64,000 nucleotides of DNA, taken from Corynebacterium sp. HMSC078H07. GTDB taxonomy: Bacteria > Actinomycetota > Actinomycetes > Mycobacteriales > Mycobacteriaceae. The translations under genes were made by a program, and so were the position numbers. The stretch's first letter is position 1. Every line of letters starts with the position of its first letter. Of this stretch, positions 8,458-17,167 are shown piece after piece. The DNA lies in the NCBI RefSeq assembly GCF_001812805.1, contig NZ_KV810467.1:37008-101007 (forward strand), in the 5' to 3' direction. The notes below the pieces were generated by a model that made no database searches, had not been told where the DNA came from, and saw only the letters and a list, made by a program, of their open reading frames with translations.

Positions 8458-9612
8458 CTAGGGACAAAATGGGGCTTCCCTATTCTTTCCCTGAAGCGCC
8501 GCATGCAGCTTAAGGGCAACGTAGAGCGCCGCGCAGCGCCAGCCATCATCCAGCACGCCGGGCCCGAGAGTCTCGCGGACGCGGTCTAGGCGATAGTGCA
8601 GCGTGGCGCGGTGAATGTAGAGTGCAGCGGCGGTCGCAGAGACGTTGCGGGAATGCTCAAAATAGGTCAACAGGGTCTGCCAGTAGGAGTTGCGGGGGTC
8701 GTCGAGAAGCACGGCGGCATCGGGGCTCATCTCCACCACCGTTGCCGGGGTCAGCTCCCACCCGCGCAGCAGCCGCCACGCGCCGGCCTCCTCCCAGCGC
8801 AGCGAATCCTGGCCGCAGAGTTTGGCCACGTCCGCCATGAGCCGCGCCTGCGGGGCCGTCGGCGCCGATCCGCGGGCGACTACCTCAGCGCCGGCGACGA
8901 GCGCGGCACTCTGAAGCTCCTCCATGAGGGCCTCGGTGTCCTTGTCATCGCGGCGGCACTCAATGAGCACGAGGGAATCGTGAGAATCCGCCACCAAGAA
9001 AGGTCGGCGGGCCAGCGGGCGGGCAAGTTCCACGGCCACCGCGCGCTGATCTCCCTCCACCAGCACGCGGTGCACCGTCAGCTCACCATCGTTAGGCAGG
9101 AGATCGCGCTCCCGGGCACCCGCCAGCGCGGCCGGATCGCCGGTGAGCACCTCGCGGGCCAACTCGCCGAGCTGTTGGGCGCGGGCGGCGAGGGGAGCAT
9201 CGCGTTCGTCGATAAGCCTGGCCAGGGGCGCAAGCAACGAGTCCAGGCGGGCCAAGGGGGCGTCGCCCAGCGCGGGCTCATCGATGATCCACAGGTAACC
9301 CACCAGCCCGTCCTCGTGACGCAGGGGAATGACCACGCGGGGCAGCATGTCATAGCGCGGATTAGCAGGCAGGCGCACCGGTAGGGTCGCCTCCTGAATG
9401 CCGAAGCTGAGCATCCACGGGATGGGTTCCGGGGGCGGGGTGCGGTTGAGAATGGAGGCAGCCCTGTTCTTATCGATGGCACCGATTTGCGCACTAGCCG
9501 CAATCACCGCGATGGCGGGGGTAGTCACCTCAACGGAGCGCTGCAGGATCTGGGCGCATTCGTCGACGATATCCTGGATGCTCGTCAGCTGCGGGGGTGT
9601 CACTTTTGACAT
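8458..9612 (-). CDS. PucR/CdaR-type transcriptional regulator
   Basis: A 384-residue regulator with a C-terminal PucR-type helix-turn-helix (SATAAALYIHRATLHYRL, about residues 323-340) and a preceding GGDEF-like/PucR middle domain. The N-terminal part resembles a sensory domain. It is transcribed divergently from the permease, decarboxylase and aminotransferase unit, with about 110 bp between starts, which is the usual position of a pathway-specific activator. A TTGTCA/TATCTT promoter pair points at the ATG, suggesting a leaderless transcript, and a 16-bp palindrome covers that start codon. It is predicted to sense an aromatic amino acid or a derived keto acid and to control itself and the adjacent catabolic genes. 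The effector is inferred, not seen. Confidence 0.82.
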   Translation of the reverse strand: MSKVTPPQLTSIQDIVDECAQILQRSVEVTTPAIAVIAASAQIGAIDKNRAASILNRTPPPEPIPWMLSFGIQEATLPVRLPANPRYDMLPRVVIPLRHEDGLVGYLWIIDEPALGDAPLARLDSLLAPLARLIDERDAPLAARAQQLGELAREVLTGDPAALAGARERDLLPNDGELTVHRVLVEGDQRAVAVELARPLARRPFLVADSHDSLVLIECRRDDKDTEALMEELQSAALVAGAEVVARGSAPTAPQARLMADVAKLCGQDSLRWEEAGAWRLLRGWELTPATVVEMSPDAAVLLDDPRNSYWQTLLTYFEHSRNVSATAAALYIHRATLHYRLDRVRETLGPGVLDDGWRCAALYVALKLHAALQGKNREAPFCP

Positions 9613-9620
9613 ATGTCAAA
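9605..9620. promoter_or_regulatory. 16-bp palindromic operator between PucR gene and permease
   Basis: TTTGACATATGTCAAA is a perfect 16-bp dyad. It spans the PucR ATG (9610-9612, minus strand) and contains a TTGACA hexamer that could serve as the -35 element of the permease promoter on the plus strand. Binding here could repress the regulator and affect the operon at once. It could equally bind an unrelated repressor. Confidence 0.55.
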
Positions 9621-9725
9621 GATACTTCCGAATATTGTCTAGTGACAAACAAAACTGTGGTGCGCCATAATCTCCTACAGTTCAATGACTCACGTCACAG
9701 ATATACGTTCACGAAGGGCGTCTAC

Positions 9726-11123
9726 ATGACCACAACCAACAAATCCGTCAGGGCACAGGACGTTGTCGCCAGCGACAACACCAGTGCAGACGACGGCCTG
9801 CAGCGCGGCATGAAATCGCGCCACCTGCAGATGATCGCTTTTGGCTCGTGCATCGGCACGGGCCTCTTCTTGGGCTCCGGCGCCTCCATCCAGGAGGCCG
9901 GTCCCGGTGTTATCGCCGCCTACGCCATCGGCGGCTTCATCATCTTCCTCATCATGCGCATGCTCGGTGAGATGGCCGTGGAGCACCCCGTCGCTGGCTC
10001 TTTTAGCGCCTACGCCCGCGAATACATCGGGCCCATCGCTGGCTTTGTCACCGGCTGGAACTGGTGGTTTACCACCATCGTCGTCGGCATGGTGGAACTC
10101 ACCGCCGCAGGCACCATCATGGATTTCTGGTTCCCCGGCATCCCGCATTGGCTCACGGCTCTCGTCGCGCTCGTCATCGTCACCGCCATCAACTTGGTGC
10201 ACGTCGGCGCCTTCGCCGAGGCGGAGTTCTGGCTCTCCCTCATCAAGGTCGCCGCGCTCATCCTCATGATCGTCGTTGGCGCGGCAATCGTCTTTGGCCT
10301 CACCCCGGAGCCTGCCCTTGGGCTAAGCAATATCACCGAGCACGGCGGTTTCTTCCCGAATGGTATCGCCGGTGTGCTCTTCTCCCTCGTCGCGGTGATT
10401 TTCTCCTTCGGCGGCATCATCTCCATTGGTACTGCCGCGGGCGAGGCCCAGGATCCCGCCAAGAGCCTGCCCAAGGCCATCAACAACGTCATCTGGCGCA
10501 TTCTCATCTTCTACATCGGCGGCATCGGCATCATCGTGCTGCTCGCCCCATGGAACGAACTCGACACCTCCACCTCGCCCTTTGTCCGCGCCCTGAGCAC
10601 CCTGGGTATTACTGCCGCCGCCACGGGCCTCAACCTCATCGTGCTGGTCGCGGCTGTCTCCGTGTTCAACACCATGACCTTCTCCGGCGCGCGCATGTTG
10701 CGCGATCTTTCCCGCGGCGGCCAGGCCCCGCCCTTCTTTGATTCCGTCAATGCCAAGGGCGTGCCTGTCCGCGCCCTCCTCTTCAACGCCCTGCTCATGG
10801 GCTCGGCCGTGCTGCTCAACTTCCTCTTCGAGGGCAAGATCCTGATTGTTCTCCTCGCCATCATCGTCGGCGCGGAGCTCATCTCTTGGTCCGCTATCGC
10901 CGTGGCCCACCTGAACTTCCGCAAGCGCTGCCCGAACGCCGCTTTCCGCGCGCCCCTTTACCCCATTGCCAACTACCTGTGCTTGGCCTTCTTCGCTCTC
11001 GTCATCGCTTTGATGTTCATGCTGCCGGACTACCGTACCGGCGCGATTGTCCTACCCTGTTGGATTGTGACCTTGGCCCTCATCTGGCTGGGCAAGAAGC
11101 GCCACGACGCCCGCACTAAGTAA
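9726..11123 (+). CDS. APC-family amino acid permease
   Basis: A 465-residue secondary amino-acid transporter of the APC superfamily with 12 predicted membrane helices. The substrate-binding helix 1 motif GSCIGTGLFLGSG appears near residue 40, and the GAGP-like EAGPGV segment follows. The ATG at 9726 is chosen because the hydrophilic N-terminal leader begins MTTTNKSV; an in-frame GTG at 9597 would overlap the divergent promoter. It is the first gene of a unit with a 2-keto-acid decarboxylase (26 bp downstream) and an aromatic aminotransferase. Import of Phe, Tyr, Trp or a branched-chain amino acid is therefore the best guess. The family includes GABA and aromatic amino-acid permeases. Confidence 0.85.
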   Translation: MTTTNKSVRAQDVVASDNTSADDGLQRGMKSRHLQMIAFGSCIGTGLFLGSGASIQEAGPGVIAAYAIGGFIIFLIMRMLGEMAVEHPVAGSFSAYAREYIGPIAGFVTGWNWWFTTIVVGMVELTAAGTIMDFWFPGIPHWLTALVALVIVTAINLVHVGAFAEAEFWLSLIKVAALILMIVVGAAIVFGLTPEPALGLSNITEHGGFFPNGIAGVLFSLVAVIFSFGGIISIGTAAGEAQDPAKSLPKAINNVIWRILIFYIGGIGIIVLLAPWNELDTSTSPFVRALSTLGITAAATGLNLIVLVAAVSVFNTMTFSGARMLRDLSRGGQAPPFFDSVNAKGVPVRALLFNALLMGSAVLLNFLFEGKILIVLLAIIVGAELISWSAIAVAHLNFRKRCPNAAFRAPLYPIANYLCLAFFALVIALMFMLPDYRTGAIVLPCWIVTLALIWLGKKRHDARTK

Positions 11124-11149
11124 CTAAAGAAGAAAAGGACTCCTCCCCT

Positions 11150-12823
11150 ATGCAGACCACCATTGGTGATTTCATCATTGACCGGCTGAAAGCCATCGGT
11201 ATTTCTGAAATCATCGGCGTGCCCGGTGACTTCAACTTGAGCTTCCTCGAGCAGATTGAGGCCGCTGAGGGCATCCGCTTCGTCGGCGCTTGCAACGAGC
11301 TCAACGCCGCCTATGCTGCCGACGGCTACGCCCGCCAGAAAGGTGTGGGTTGCCTGCTCACCACGTATGGCGTGGGCGAGCTCTCCGCCCTCAACGGCAT
11401 CGCCGGTGCCCGCGCCGAGCACGTCCCGCTGGTGTCACTAGCGGGCGCGCCGCCGCAGTACGCCACGGAGTTCCGCTGGAACCTGCACCACTCGCTTGCC
11501 GACGGCGACTTTGCCAACATGCTCGACTCCATCGCACCGTTCACGGAAGTTGCCACGCGTGTGTCGCCGATGAACGTGGTCGAGGAATTCGACCGCGCCC
11601 TGCACACCTGCCTGCGCGAAAAGCGCCCGGTCCACATTCAGATCCCGTCCGATATCACGCACCTGACCATCGAGGTCCCCGACGAGCCTTTCTCCACCGA
11701 GCTCGCACCCTCCGATCCCGAGCGCCTCAACGCCGCTGCGGACTACGTGCTGGAGCACCTCGCGAAGGCCAAGGACCCGATCATCCTCATCGACCAGGAC
11801 ACCAACCGCCACGGTTTCACGGAGAAGTTCCGCGCCATCATCGACAAGGCCCAGCTGCCCTACTCCCAGCTCTCCTCCGGCAAGGCCATCTTGTCTGAGC
11901 GCCACCCGCTGTTCATCGGAACCTACAACGGCGCGGCATCGGCGCCGGGCGTGCAGGAGCGCATTGAAAAGTCCGACTTCCTGGTCACCACGAACCCGCG
12001 CTTCATCGAAGTCAACTCCGGTTCCTTCACCCACAACCTGGCTGAGGCCCGCGTCTACAACTTCGGTGACCAGCACGTCAACGCCGATGGCAAGTTCTTC
12101 GTGGGCATCAATACGCTGGAGCTTCTCGACGTCCTCTTGGAGCGCATTCCGGCAGCGGAGACGTCGGCAAGCACGGCTTTCGAGCCCGAGCCCTTCGAGC
12201 CGAACCCGGATGCCCCGCTGACCCAGGAGCGCATCTGGCCGCAGATGCTCGGCTTCATCCAGGAAGATGACGTGGTCATCGCCGAGGCTGGCACCTCCAA
12301 TATCGGTCTGGGCCAACAGCGCATGCCCGAGGGCGTGCAGTACATTAACTCCACCATTTGGGGTTCCATCGGCTTTACCCTGCCGTGCGTGCTCGGCTCG
12401 CAGCTGGCTACCCCGGAGCGCCGCCACGTCCTCTTCATTGGTGATGGTTCCTTCCAGCTCACCGCCCAAGAGCTCTCCACCATCCTGCGCCAGGACTTGA
12501 AGCCCATCATCGTGCTGGTCAACAACGATGGCTACACCATCGAGCGCTTCATCCTGGGCATGGAGCGCGAATACAACGAGATCCAGATGTGGGATTACAC
12601 GGCACTGCCGAAGGCCTTCATGAAGGACACCACGATGGAGTCCTACGTGGCCTCGACCGAAGGCGAATTGTCGAAGGCCCTGGAGGACATCGCCGCTCAT
12701 CCAGAGCGCGGCGCCTTCCTTGAGGTGCGCCTCGATCCTTTCGATGCACCGAAGGGACTTCAGGCCTTCGGCCCGCAGACCGCTGATTTCGACTTCGGGC
12801 CCCGCGGCCCGCGCAACGCCTAA
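11150..12823 (+). CDS. Thiamine-diphosphate 2-keto-acid decarboxylase (indole-/phenylpyruvate type)
   Basis: A 557-residue enzyme of the pyruvate/indolepyruvate decarboxylase family, which converts a 2-keto acid to an aldehyde plus CO2. All catalytic residues sit at canonical positions: Asp27 in GVPGDFN, Glu50 in ACNELNAAYA, His113-His114 in NLHHSLADGD, the ThDP/Mg motif beginning GDGSFQ and ending NN, and Glu465 in NNDGYTIER. The ATG at 11150 is preceded by AGAAAAGGACT. Placed between an amino-acid permease and an aromatic aminotransferase, it most likely acts on phenylpyruvate or indolepyruvate, giving phenylacetaldehyde or indole-3-acetaldehyde. Bulk pyruvate decarboxylation is less likely. 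No aldehyde or alcohol dehydrogenase is adjacent. Confidence 0.88.
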   Translation: MQTTIGDFIIDRLKAIGISEIIGVPGDFNLSFLEQIEAAEGIRFVGACNELNAAYAADGYARQKGVGCLLTTYGVGELSALNGIAGARAEHVPLVSLAGAPPQYATEFRWNLHHSLADGDFANMLDSIAPFTEVATRVSPMNVVEEFDRALHTCLREKRPVHIQIPSDITHLTIEVPDEPFSTELAPSDPERLNAAADYVLEHLAKAKDPIILIDQDTNRHGFTEKFRAIIDKAQLPYSQLSSGKAILSERHPLFIGTYNGAASAPGVQERIEKSDFLVTTNPRFIEVNSGSFTHNLAEARVYNFGDQHVNADGKFFVGINTLELLDVLLERIPAAETSASTAFEPEPFEPNPDAPLTQERIWPQMLGFIQEDDVVIAEAGTSNIGLGQQRMPEGVQYINSTIWGSIGFTLPCVLGSQLATPERRHVLFIGDGSFQLTAQELSTILRQDLKPIIVLVNNDGYTIERFILGMEREYNEIQMWDYTALPKAFMKDTTMESYVASTEGELSKALEDIAAHPERGAFLEVRLDPFDAPKGLQAFGPQTADFDFGPRGPRNA

Positions 12824-12833
12824 GGTGGAGAAC

Positions 12834-13892
12834 ATGATTCGACCAGACCTTTCCTCCCTGCCCGTCTACGTCCCCGGTAAGAATGCCGAGCACGCCCTGA
12901 AGCTTTCTTCCAACGAGGCAACTCAGGAGCCGCTGCCCGGCGCGCTCAAGGCCATGGAGGTAGCTGCCGCGCACGTTAACCGCTACCCGGATATGGGCGC
13001 GGTGGAAATCCGCAAGGCGCTGGCAGAAAACCTTGGCGTCACTCCGGAGCAGGTCACCACGGGTGCGGGTTCTTCTGCCATCTGCCAGCAGTTGGTGCAG
13101 ATCACCTCGGTGCCCGGTGATGAGATTGTCTTCCCCTGGCGCTCCTTCGAGGCTTATCCCATCTTCGCGCAAGTCGTGGGCGCTACCCCGGTCAAGATCC
13201 CGCTCACCGCAGATCACCGCGTCGACTTGGAGGCCATGGCGGCGGCCATCACGGACAAGACCCGCCTGATCTTCGTGTGCAACCCGAATAACCCCACCGG
13301 CTCCATCATCACCAAGGAAGAATTCGACGCCTTCCTGGCCAAGGTCCCGAAGGACGTCATCGTGGCGCTCGATGAGGCCTACATCGAGTACAACCGCAAC
13401 GACGCCGTCCCGCTGGCCACCGACTATGTCCACACTCACGACAATGTCATTGGCCTGCGCACCTTCTCCAAGGCCTATGGCCTGGCCGGTGTCCGCTTGG
13501 GCTATGCCTTCGGCAACGCCGAGATCATCGAGGCGCTGAGCAAGGTGTCCATCCCGTTCTCCGTGAACTCGGTGGCACAAGCTGGCGCTGTGGCTTCGTT
13601 GGCCGCCCAGAAGGAGCTGCGTGAGCGCACCGACGAAACCGTGGAGCAGCGTGACCGCCTAGTGGAGCACTTCGCGGACTTTGGCGTTCCGGAATCCCAG
13701 GCCAACCACATCTGGTTCGCCGCAGACTCCATTGCGAAGTTGGGATCCCCGCAGGAAGTCGCTGCACAGCTCGCGGAGAAGGACGTCCTCGTCCGCGCCT
13801 TTCCCGAGGGAGTGCGCGTAACCGTCACCACGGCGGAGGAAACCGACATCCTGCTTAAGGCGTGGGACGCTGCCTTCGCTGCAGAGGAGTAG
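12834..13892 (+). CDS. pat: Aromatic amino acid aminotransferase (Pat/HisC-like)
   Basis: A 352-residue class I/II PLP aminotransferase of the histidinol-phosphate aminotransferase subfamily, in which actinobacterial Pat enzymes use aromatic amino acids. Visible motifs are the substrate-domain LSSNEATQEP, CNPNNPTGS, DEAYIEY and the PLP lysine Lys213 in TFSKAYGLAGVRLGY. The start ATG at 12834 lies 10 bp after the decarboxylase stop with GGTGGAG as ribosome-binding site, so the two are co-transcribed. In this context it would transaminate an imported aromatic amino acid to the keto acid that the decarboxylase consumes. A separate biosynthetic HisC would be expected elsewhere in the genome, and its absence would make a dual role possible. 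Confidence 0.85.
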   Translation: MIRPDLSSLPVYVPGKNAEHALKLSSNEATQEPLPGALKAMEVAAAHVNRYPDMGAVEIRKALAENLGVTPEQVTTGAGSSAICQQLVQITSVPGDEIVFPWRSFEAYPIFAQVVGATPVKIPLTADHRVDLEAMAAAITDKTRLIFVCNPNNPTGSIITKEEFDAFLAKVPKDVIVALDEAYIEYNRNDAVPLATDYVHTHDNVIGLRTFSKAYGLAGVRLGYAFGNAEIIEALSKVSIPFSVNSVAQAGAVASLAAQKELRERTDETVEQRDRLVEHFADFGVPESQANHIWFAADSIAKLGSPQEVAAQLAEKDVLVRAFPEGVRVTVTTAEETDILLKAWDAAFAAEE

Positions 13893-13913
13893 TTTCCGCG
13901 CTAGAGTGCAGTT

Positions 13914-14285
13914 GTGAAGACATTTATCAATTTTGCACTCAACGTCATTGCCGTCGCGGTGGCCTTCTGGGCCGTGGTGGCGATTGTCCCCGGAATCGAC
14001 ATCGTCCCCGCTAGCACCAAGAATTTCCTGCTCATCGCGGCGGTCTTCATCATCGTCAATGAGGTCGTCACCCCGGTGCTCCGCTTCCTCGGCGCCCCGC
14101 TGACCTGCCTGACACTGGGACTGTTCGCGCTCGTCATCAACGGCGCGGTTCTGCTCCTCGTCAGCGCGCTGATGGACTCACTCGTCATCGACGGCTGGGG
14201 TGCTGCCATCATCGGCGCGATTGTTCTCGCGATCGTTTCCGGCGTGGTGAACTTCTTTACTAGTCCCCTGCGCAGCCGAAACTAA
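13914..14285 (+). CDS. Phage-holin-4-type small membrane protein
   Basis: A 123-residue integral membrane protein with four helices and the conserved pattern of the Phage_holin_4_2/YvlD family (VFIIVNEVVTPVLRFLGAPL, then LGLFALVINGAVLLL). Despite the family name, chromosomal members are not lysis proteins and their role is unknown. The start is GTG at 13914, and the gene follows the aminotransferase by 21 bp on the same strand. Its stop overlaps the convergent moaD gene by four bases. Confidence 0.8.
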   Translation: MKTFINFALNVIAVAVAFWAVVAIVPGIDIVPASTKNFLLIAAVFIIVNEVVTPVLRFLGAPLTCLTLGLFALVINGAVLLLVSALMDSLVIDGWGAAIIGAIVLAIVSGVVNFFTSPLRSRN

Positions 14286-14536
14286 CCCCCAGCAAAGGGT
14301 GGGAGGACGTCGACGCGGGAGGCGTCGGAAAGCACGGCGTCCTCTGTAGCGCTCGCGCCATCCACCAGGAAGGTGCAGCGCTCGAGCACCTCCGCGAAGC
14401 TCATGCCGGCCTCGGTGCTGCCGGTGTGTCGAGCACGCAACACGTCCAGCAACTCCCCCAGCGTCGCTGCCTGCGCTGTGTCCTGCGCGCGCCCTGCGGC
14501 GGCGCGGGCTGCGGCAAAGTAGTGTATGTCAACCAT
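14282..14536 (-). CDS. moaD: Molybdopterin synthase small subunit MoaD
   Basis: This 84-residue ubiquitin-fold protein ends in Gly-Gly (PPFAGG), the C-terminus that MoeB adenylates and that carries the thiocarboxylate sulfur for dithiolene formation. The start MVDIHYFAAARAAAG at 14536 gives the standard MoaD beginning; a longer frame to 14584 would run into the divergent moeA leader. It is transcribed away from moeA with only 40 bp between starts. The acceptor subunit MoaE and the activating enzyme MoeB are both in this window. Confidence 0.88.
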   Translation of the reverse strand: MVDIHYFAAARAAAGRAQDTAQAATLGELLDVLRARHTGSTEAGMSFAEVLERCTFLVDGASATEDAVLSDASRVDVLPPFAGG

Positions 14537-14576
14537 GGTTGCCACTATGCCAGCCTCCGTGACAGGAAGGAATCTG

Positions 14577-15728
14577 ATGCGCACCTATGAGGAGCACCTC
14601 GCCGCCGTTCGCGCGGCTCTTCCGCAGCCTCGCGCGGTCTCCACTCCCCTAACCAGCGCCTTCGGCCGCCGCGCCGCCGCGACGTACCATGCGGAGCAGG
14701 ACCTTCCGCCTTTCGATAATTCGCAGATGGATGGCTATGCGCTTCCCACATGTGACGGCGGCACCTTCACCGTCGGCCGCACTATCGCGGCGGGTGATCC
14801 CCCGGGCTCGCTCGAGCAAGGCACCGCCCTTCCCATCATGACCGGAGCGAAAGTCCCTGAGGGCACCGCGACCATCGTCCCCGTCGAGCACTGCGAGCCC
14901 CCGCGCTTCCCGGAGGAAGGCGCTACCGTCACGGTGCCGGCAGCTCCTGAGCAGTTCATTCGCCGCGCGGGCTCCGATGTCACAGCCGGCACCACTCTCG
15001 TCACAGAGCACGCGCTTCTCGACGCCCCCTCCATCGCCACCCTCGCCTCCCAGGGCCTGACCGAGGTCCTCACCTTCGCGCCCGCCCGCATCCTCATCTG
15101 TACCGGTGGCGCTGAAATAGGTGGCGACGGCGAGGCCACCATCCCCGATTCCAATGCGCCGATGCTCGCGGCCCTGGCAGCGCAGTTTGGCATCGACGTG
15201 GCTGGCTTCGTGCACACGAACGACGATCCCGATACTCTTCGCTCCGACCTCGCCGAAGCAGTCATTACCCACCGCCCCGATGTCATCGTCACCTCCGGCG
15301 GCATCTCCCACGGAAAATTCGAGGTCATCCGCCAAATCTTTGAAGAGGATGGCTGGTTCGGTCATGTGACCCAGCAGCCCGGCGGCCCACAGGGCCTGTC
15401 CCGCCTTGGCGACGTCCCCGTGGTCTGCTTTCCCGGCAACCCCATCTCCACGCTGGTGAGCTTCTGCCTCTATTTGGCACCCGTCCTTGGCCATGCCCCG
15501 GAACCGGTCCGTGCACACCTCACTGAACCCGCAGACGGACTCAACAACCGCGAGCAGTTCCGCCGTGGAACTATCAGTATTTCCGATGGCTCAGCAACAG
15601 CCTCCTTCCTGGGCGGCACCAGCTCCCACCTGATGTCCCAGGCCATCGGTGCTACTGCCCTCATCCGCATCCCGGCGAACACACGGCTTTCAGCCGGCGA
15701 CCTCGTGGAGGTGTTCCCGCTCTCATGA
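14577..15728 (+). CDS. moeA: Molybdopterin molybdotransferase MoeA
   Basis: MoeA inserts molybdate into adenylylated molybdopterin, the last general step of Moco assembly. The 383-residue frame starts at ATG 14577 after AGGAAGG and contains the N-terminal MoeA motif DNSQMDGYAL, GAKVPEGTATIVPVEH, the MoCF-domain segment TSGGISHGKFEV, and PGNPISTLVSF. The next gene's ATG overlaps its stop by four bases. It is slightly shorter than typical MoeA proteins of about 400-410 residues but has all domains, including the C-terminal beta-barrel. Confidence 0.92.
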   Translation: MRTYEEHLAAVRAALPQPRAVSTPLTSAFGRRAAATYHAEQDLPPFDNSQMDGYALPTCDGGTFTVGRTIAAGDPPGSLEQGTALPIMTGAKVPEGTATIVPVEHCEPPRFPEEGATVTVPAAPEQFIRRAGSDVTAGTTLVTEHALLDAPSIATLASQGLTEVLTFAPARILICTGGAEIGGDGEATIPDSNAPMLAALAAQFGIDVAGFVHTNDDPDTLRSDLAEAVITHRPDVIVTSGGISHGKFEVIRQIFEEDGWFGHVTQQPGGPQGLSRLGDVPVVCFPGNPISTLVSFCLYLAPVLGHAPEPVRAHLTEPADGLNNREQFRRGTISISDGSATASFLGGTSSHLMSQAIGATALIRIPANTRLSAGDLVEVFPLS

Positions 15729-16195
15729 CCCGACACGCACTCGTTATCGTTGCCTCCACCCGCGCCGCCGCCGGCGAGTACGAGGACCGTTCCGGCCCCA
15801 TCTTGGTGAACTTCCTGCGTGAGCAGGGCTTCGATACCCCGGAGCCTGTCGTCGTCGCAGACGCCGACATCGACTCCGCCTTGGCCACTGCCTTCGCCGA
15901 TGCCCCCTCGGTCATCCTCACTTCCGGCGGCACCGGCATCACACCGGATGACCGCACCGTCGAAGCGCTCACCCCACACCTCGAGCGCGAACTGCCCGGC
16001 CTGGCCCATGCCTTCTACGCGCACTCGGCCGCCATTCCCACCGCGGCGCTCTCGCGTACCGTTGCTGGCGTATCGCACAAAACCTTCGCCATGGCCCTGC
16101 CCGGCTCCACGGGTGCTGCCAAAGACGGCTGCGCGGTCCTCGAACCGGTGCTTAACCACATCATCAACCAGTTGGAAGGCCTTCATGAGCACTAA
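15725..16195 (+). CDS. mog: MogA/MoaB-type molybdopterin adenylyltransferase
   Basis: A 156-residue protein of the MoCF_biosynth fold, which activates molybdopterin by adenylylation before metal insertion by MoeA. Diagnostic segments are IVASTRAAAGEYEDRSGP at the N-terminus, VILTSGGTGITPDDRT, and FAMALPGSTGAAKDG. The start codon overlaps the moeA stop (ATGA), and its own 3' end overlaps moaE by 11 bases, so the three genes form one tightly coupled unit. MogA and MoaB cannot be told apart by motif alone. Confidence 0.9.
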   Translation: MTRHALVIVASTRAAAGEYEDRSGPILVNFLREQGFDTPEPVVVADADIDSALATAFADAPSVILTSGGTGITPDDRTVEALTPHLERELPGLAHAFYAHSAAIPTAALSRTVAGVSHKTFAMALPGSTGAAKDGCAVLEPVLNHIINQLEGLHEH

Positions 16196-16604
16196 CTTCG
16201 GCTTACTCGGCGCCCGCATCAGCGCTGAGCCCATCTCCGCCCCGGACATCGCCACCGCTGAAACCGGCGCCGTCGTTTTATTCGACGGCATCGTGCGCAA
16301 CCACGACTCCGGCCGCGGGGTCAAACTCCTGACCTACACCGCGCATCCTAGCGCCCAACAAGAAATCGAGCGCGTCGCCGCTGAAGTCGCTGCTTCCTTC
16401 CCCGCCGTGCGCCTCTGGTGCGCGCACCGTACTGGTCCACTAGAAATCGGCGAATCCGCCTTCATCGTCGCCGCTGCCTCCGCACACCGCAAGGACGCCT
16501 TCGAGGCAGCCTCTACCTGCGCCGACCGCGTCAAGGCGGAAGTCCCCATCTGGAAAGAGCAGCTTCACACCGATGACACCACCACGTGGGTCGGCCTGGA
16601 ATGA
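16185..16604 (+). CDS. moaE: Molybdopterin synthase large subunit MoaE
   Basis: MoaE is the catalytic subunit that transfers sulfur from MoaD thiocarboxylate to precursor Z. The 139-residue frame starts MSTNFGLLGAR at ATG 16185 inside the end of the mog gene. It carries GAVVLFDGIVRNHDSGR, the HRTGPLEIGE loop and the catalytic KAEVPIWKEQ segment near the C-terminus. It is the last Moco gene before an AT-rich insertion, and moeB resumes at 19372. No moaA or moaC is present in the window. Confidence 0.9.
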   Translation: MSTNFGLLGARISAEPISAPDIATAETGAVVLFDGIVRNHDSGRGVKLLTYTAHPSAQQEIERVAAEVAASFPAVRLWCAHRTGPLEIGESAFIVAAASAHRKDAFEAASTCADRVKAEVPIWKEQLHTDDTTTWVGLE

Positions 16605-16715
16605 ACAGTTGTATGCACTGTCAGTATTCGGTTTGGGCTTAGATGCCTGATTCACGGTCAAGTGGGACAGTTAATGGTCAAGTTTCATTGCAACAAGAGT
16701 CGAAAGGGAAACCTT

Positions 16716-17167
16716 TTAATCCTGGATCCATATTCCATTCGAAGCATTGTTAGAATCGAGCAAATCGTTCCATGTAGAGGGAACGAAACTATTCCTATCT
16801 TTTTTCAGCCAAGTGATACGATCTGAATCCTCAAAGTCGAGTTCTTTAAGAAATGAATCTCCAGCAATTTCATACGCCCACAAGTCATGGACATTTTCAT
16901 ACTCAACCGAGTATTCTTGAAAAGTTCCCTCAGGGTAGAAAATGGTTTCAAACCCAACAAAGGCTGACCCGTTAAGTGTCTCTACTTTCAAAATAATATA
17001 TAAAAAGTTATCGATCCAAGCGGCGGTGCCATGAAACTTCGGTGATGAAATGGCAGCTTCATCCCTAAACCTTTTTCACTCAAAGCATCCTTATTAAGGA
17101 TTTCCGCCAAAGAGAGCGCTGCGGCCTTTAGATCAAAATGATGCTCTGGGTCTACTGCCATTTCCAT
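16716..17167 (-). pseudogene. Immunity-like gene interrupted by a frameshift
   Basis: Two overlapping minus-strand frames together read as one acidic protein of about 150 residues. The first frame begins at ATG 17167 (or 17161), MEMAVDPEHHFDLKAAAL, and runs to about 17077. The second continues from FRDEAAISSPKFHGT to the stop at 16716, ending SNGIWIQD. They join if one base is removed near the five-T run at 17072-17076. Each frame alone is short, and the second has no good start (only a TTG at 16991). Acidic, Trp/Phe-rich composition and the start overlapping the end of a toxin-like frame match a cognate immunity gene. Family unknown; the break may be real decay or a homopolymer sequencing error. 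Confidence 0.5.

Noticed and set aside
11438..12835. 465-codon minus-strand open frame
   Set aside because: Antisense shadow of the 2-keto-acid decarboxylase. High GC3 keeps the opposite strand open, and the translation has no family features.
13914..14285. Prophage holin and therefore a prophage
   Set aside because: The family name is misleading. The gene stands alone among metabolic genes with no lysin, portal or capsid genes nearby.
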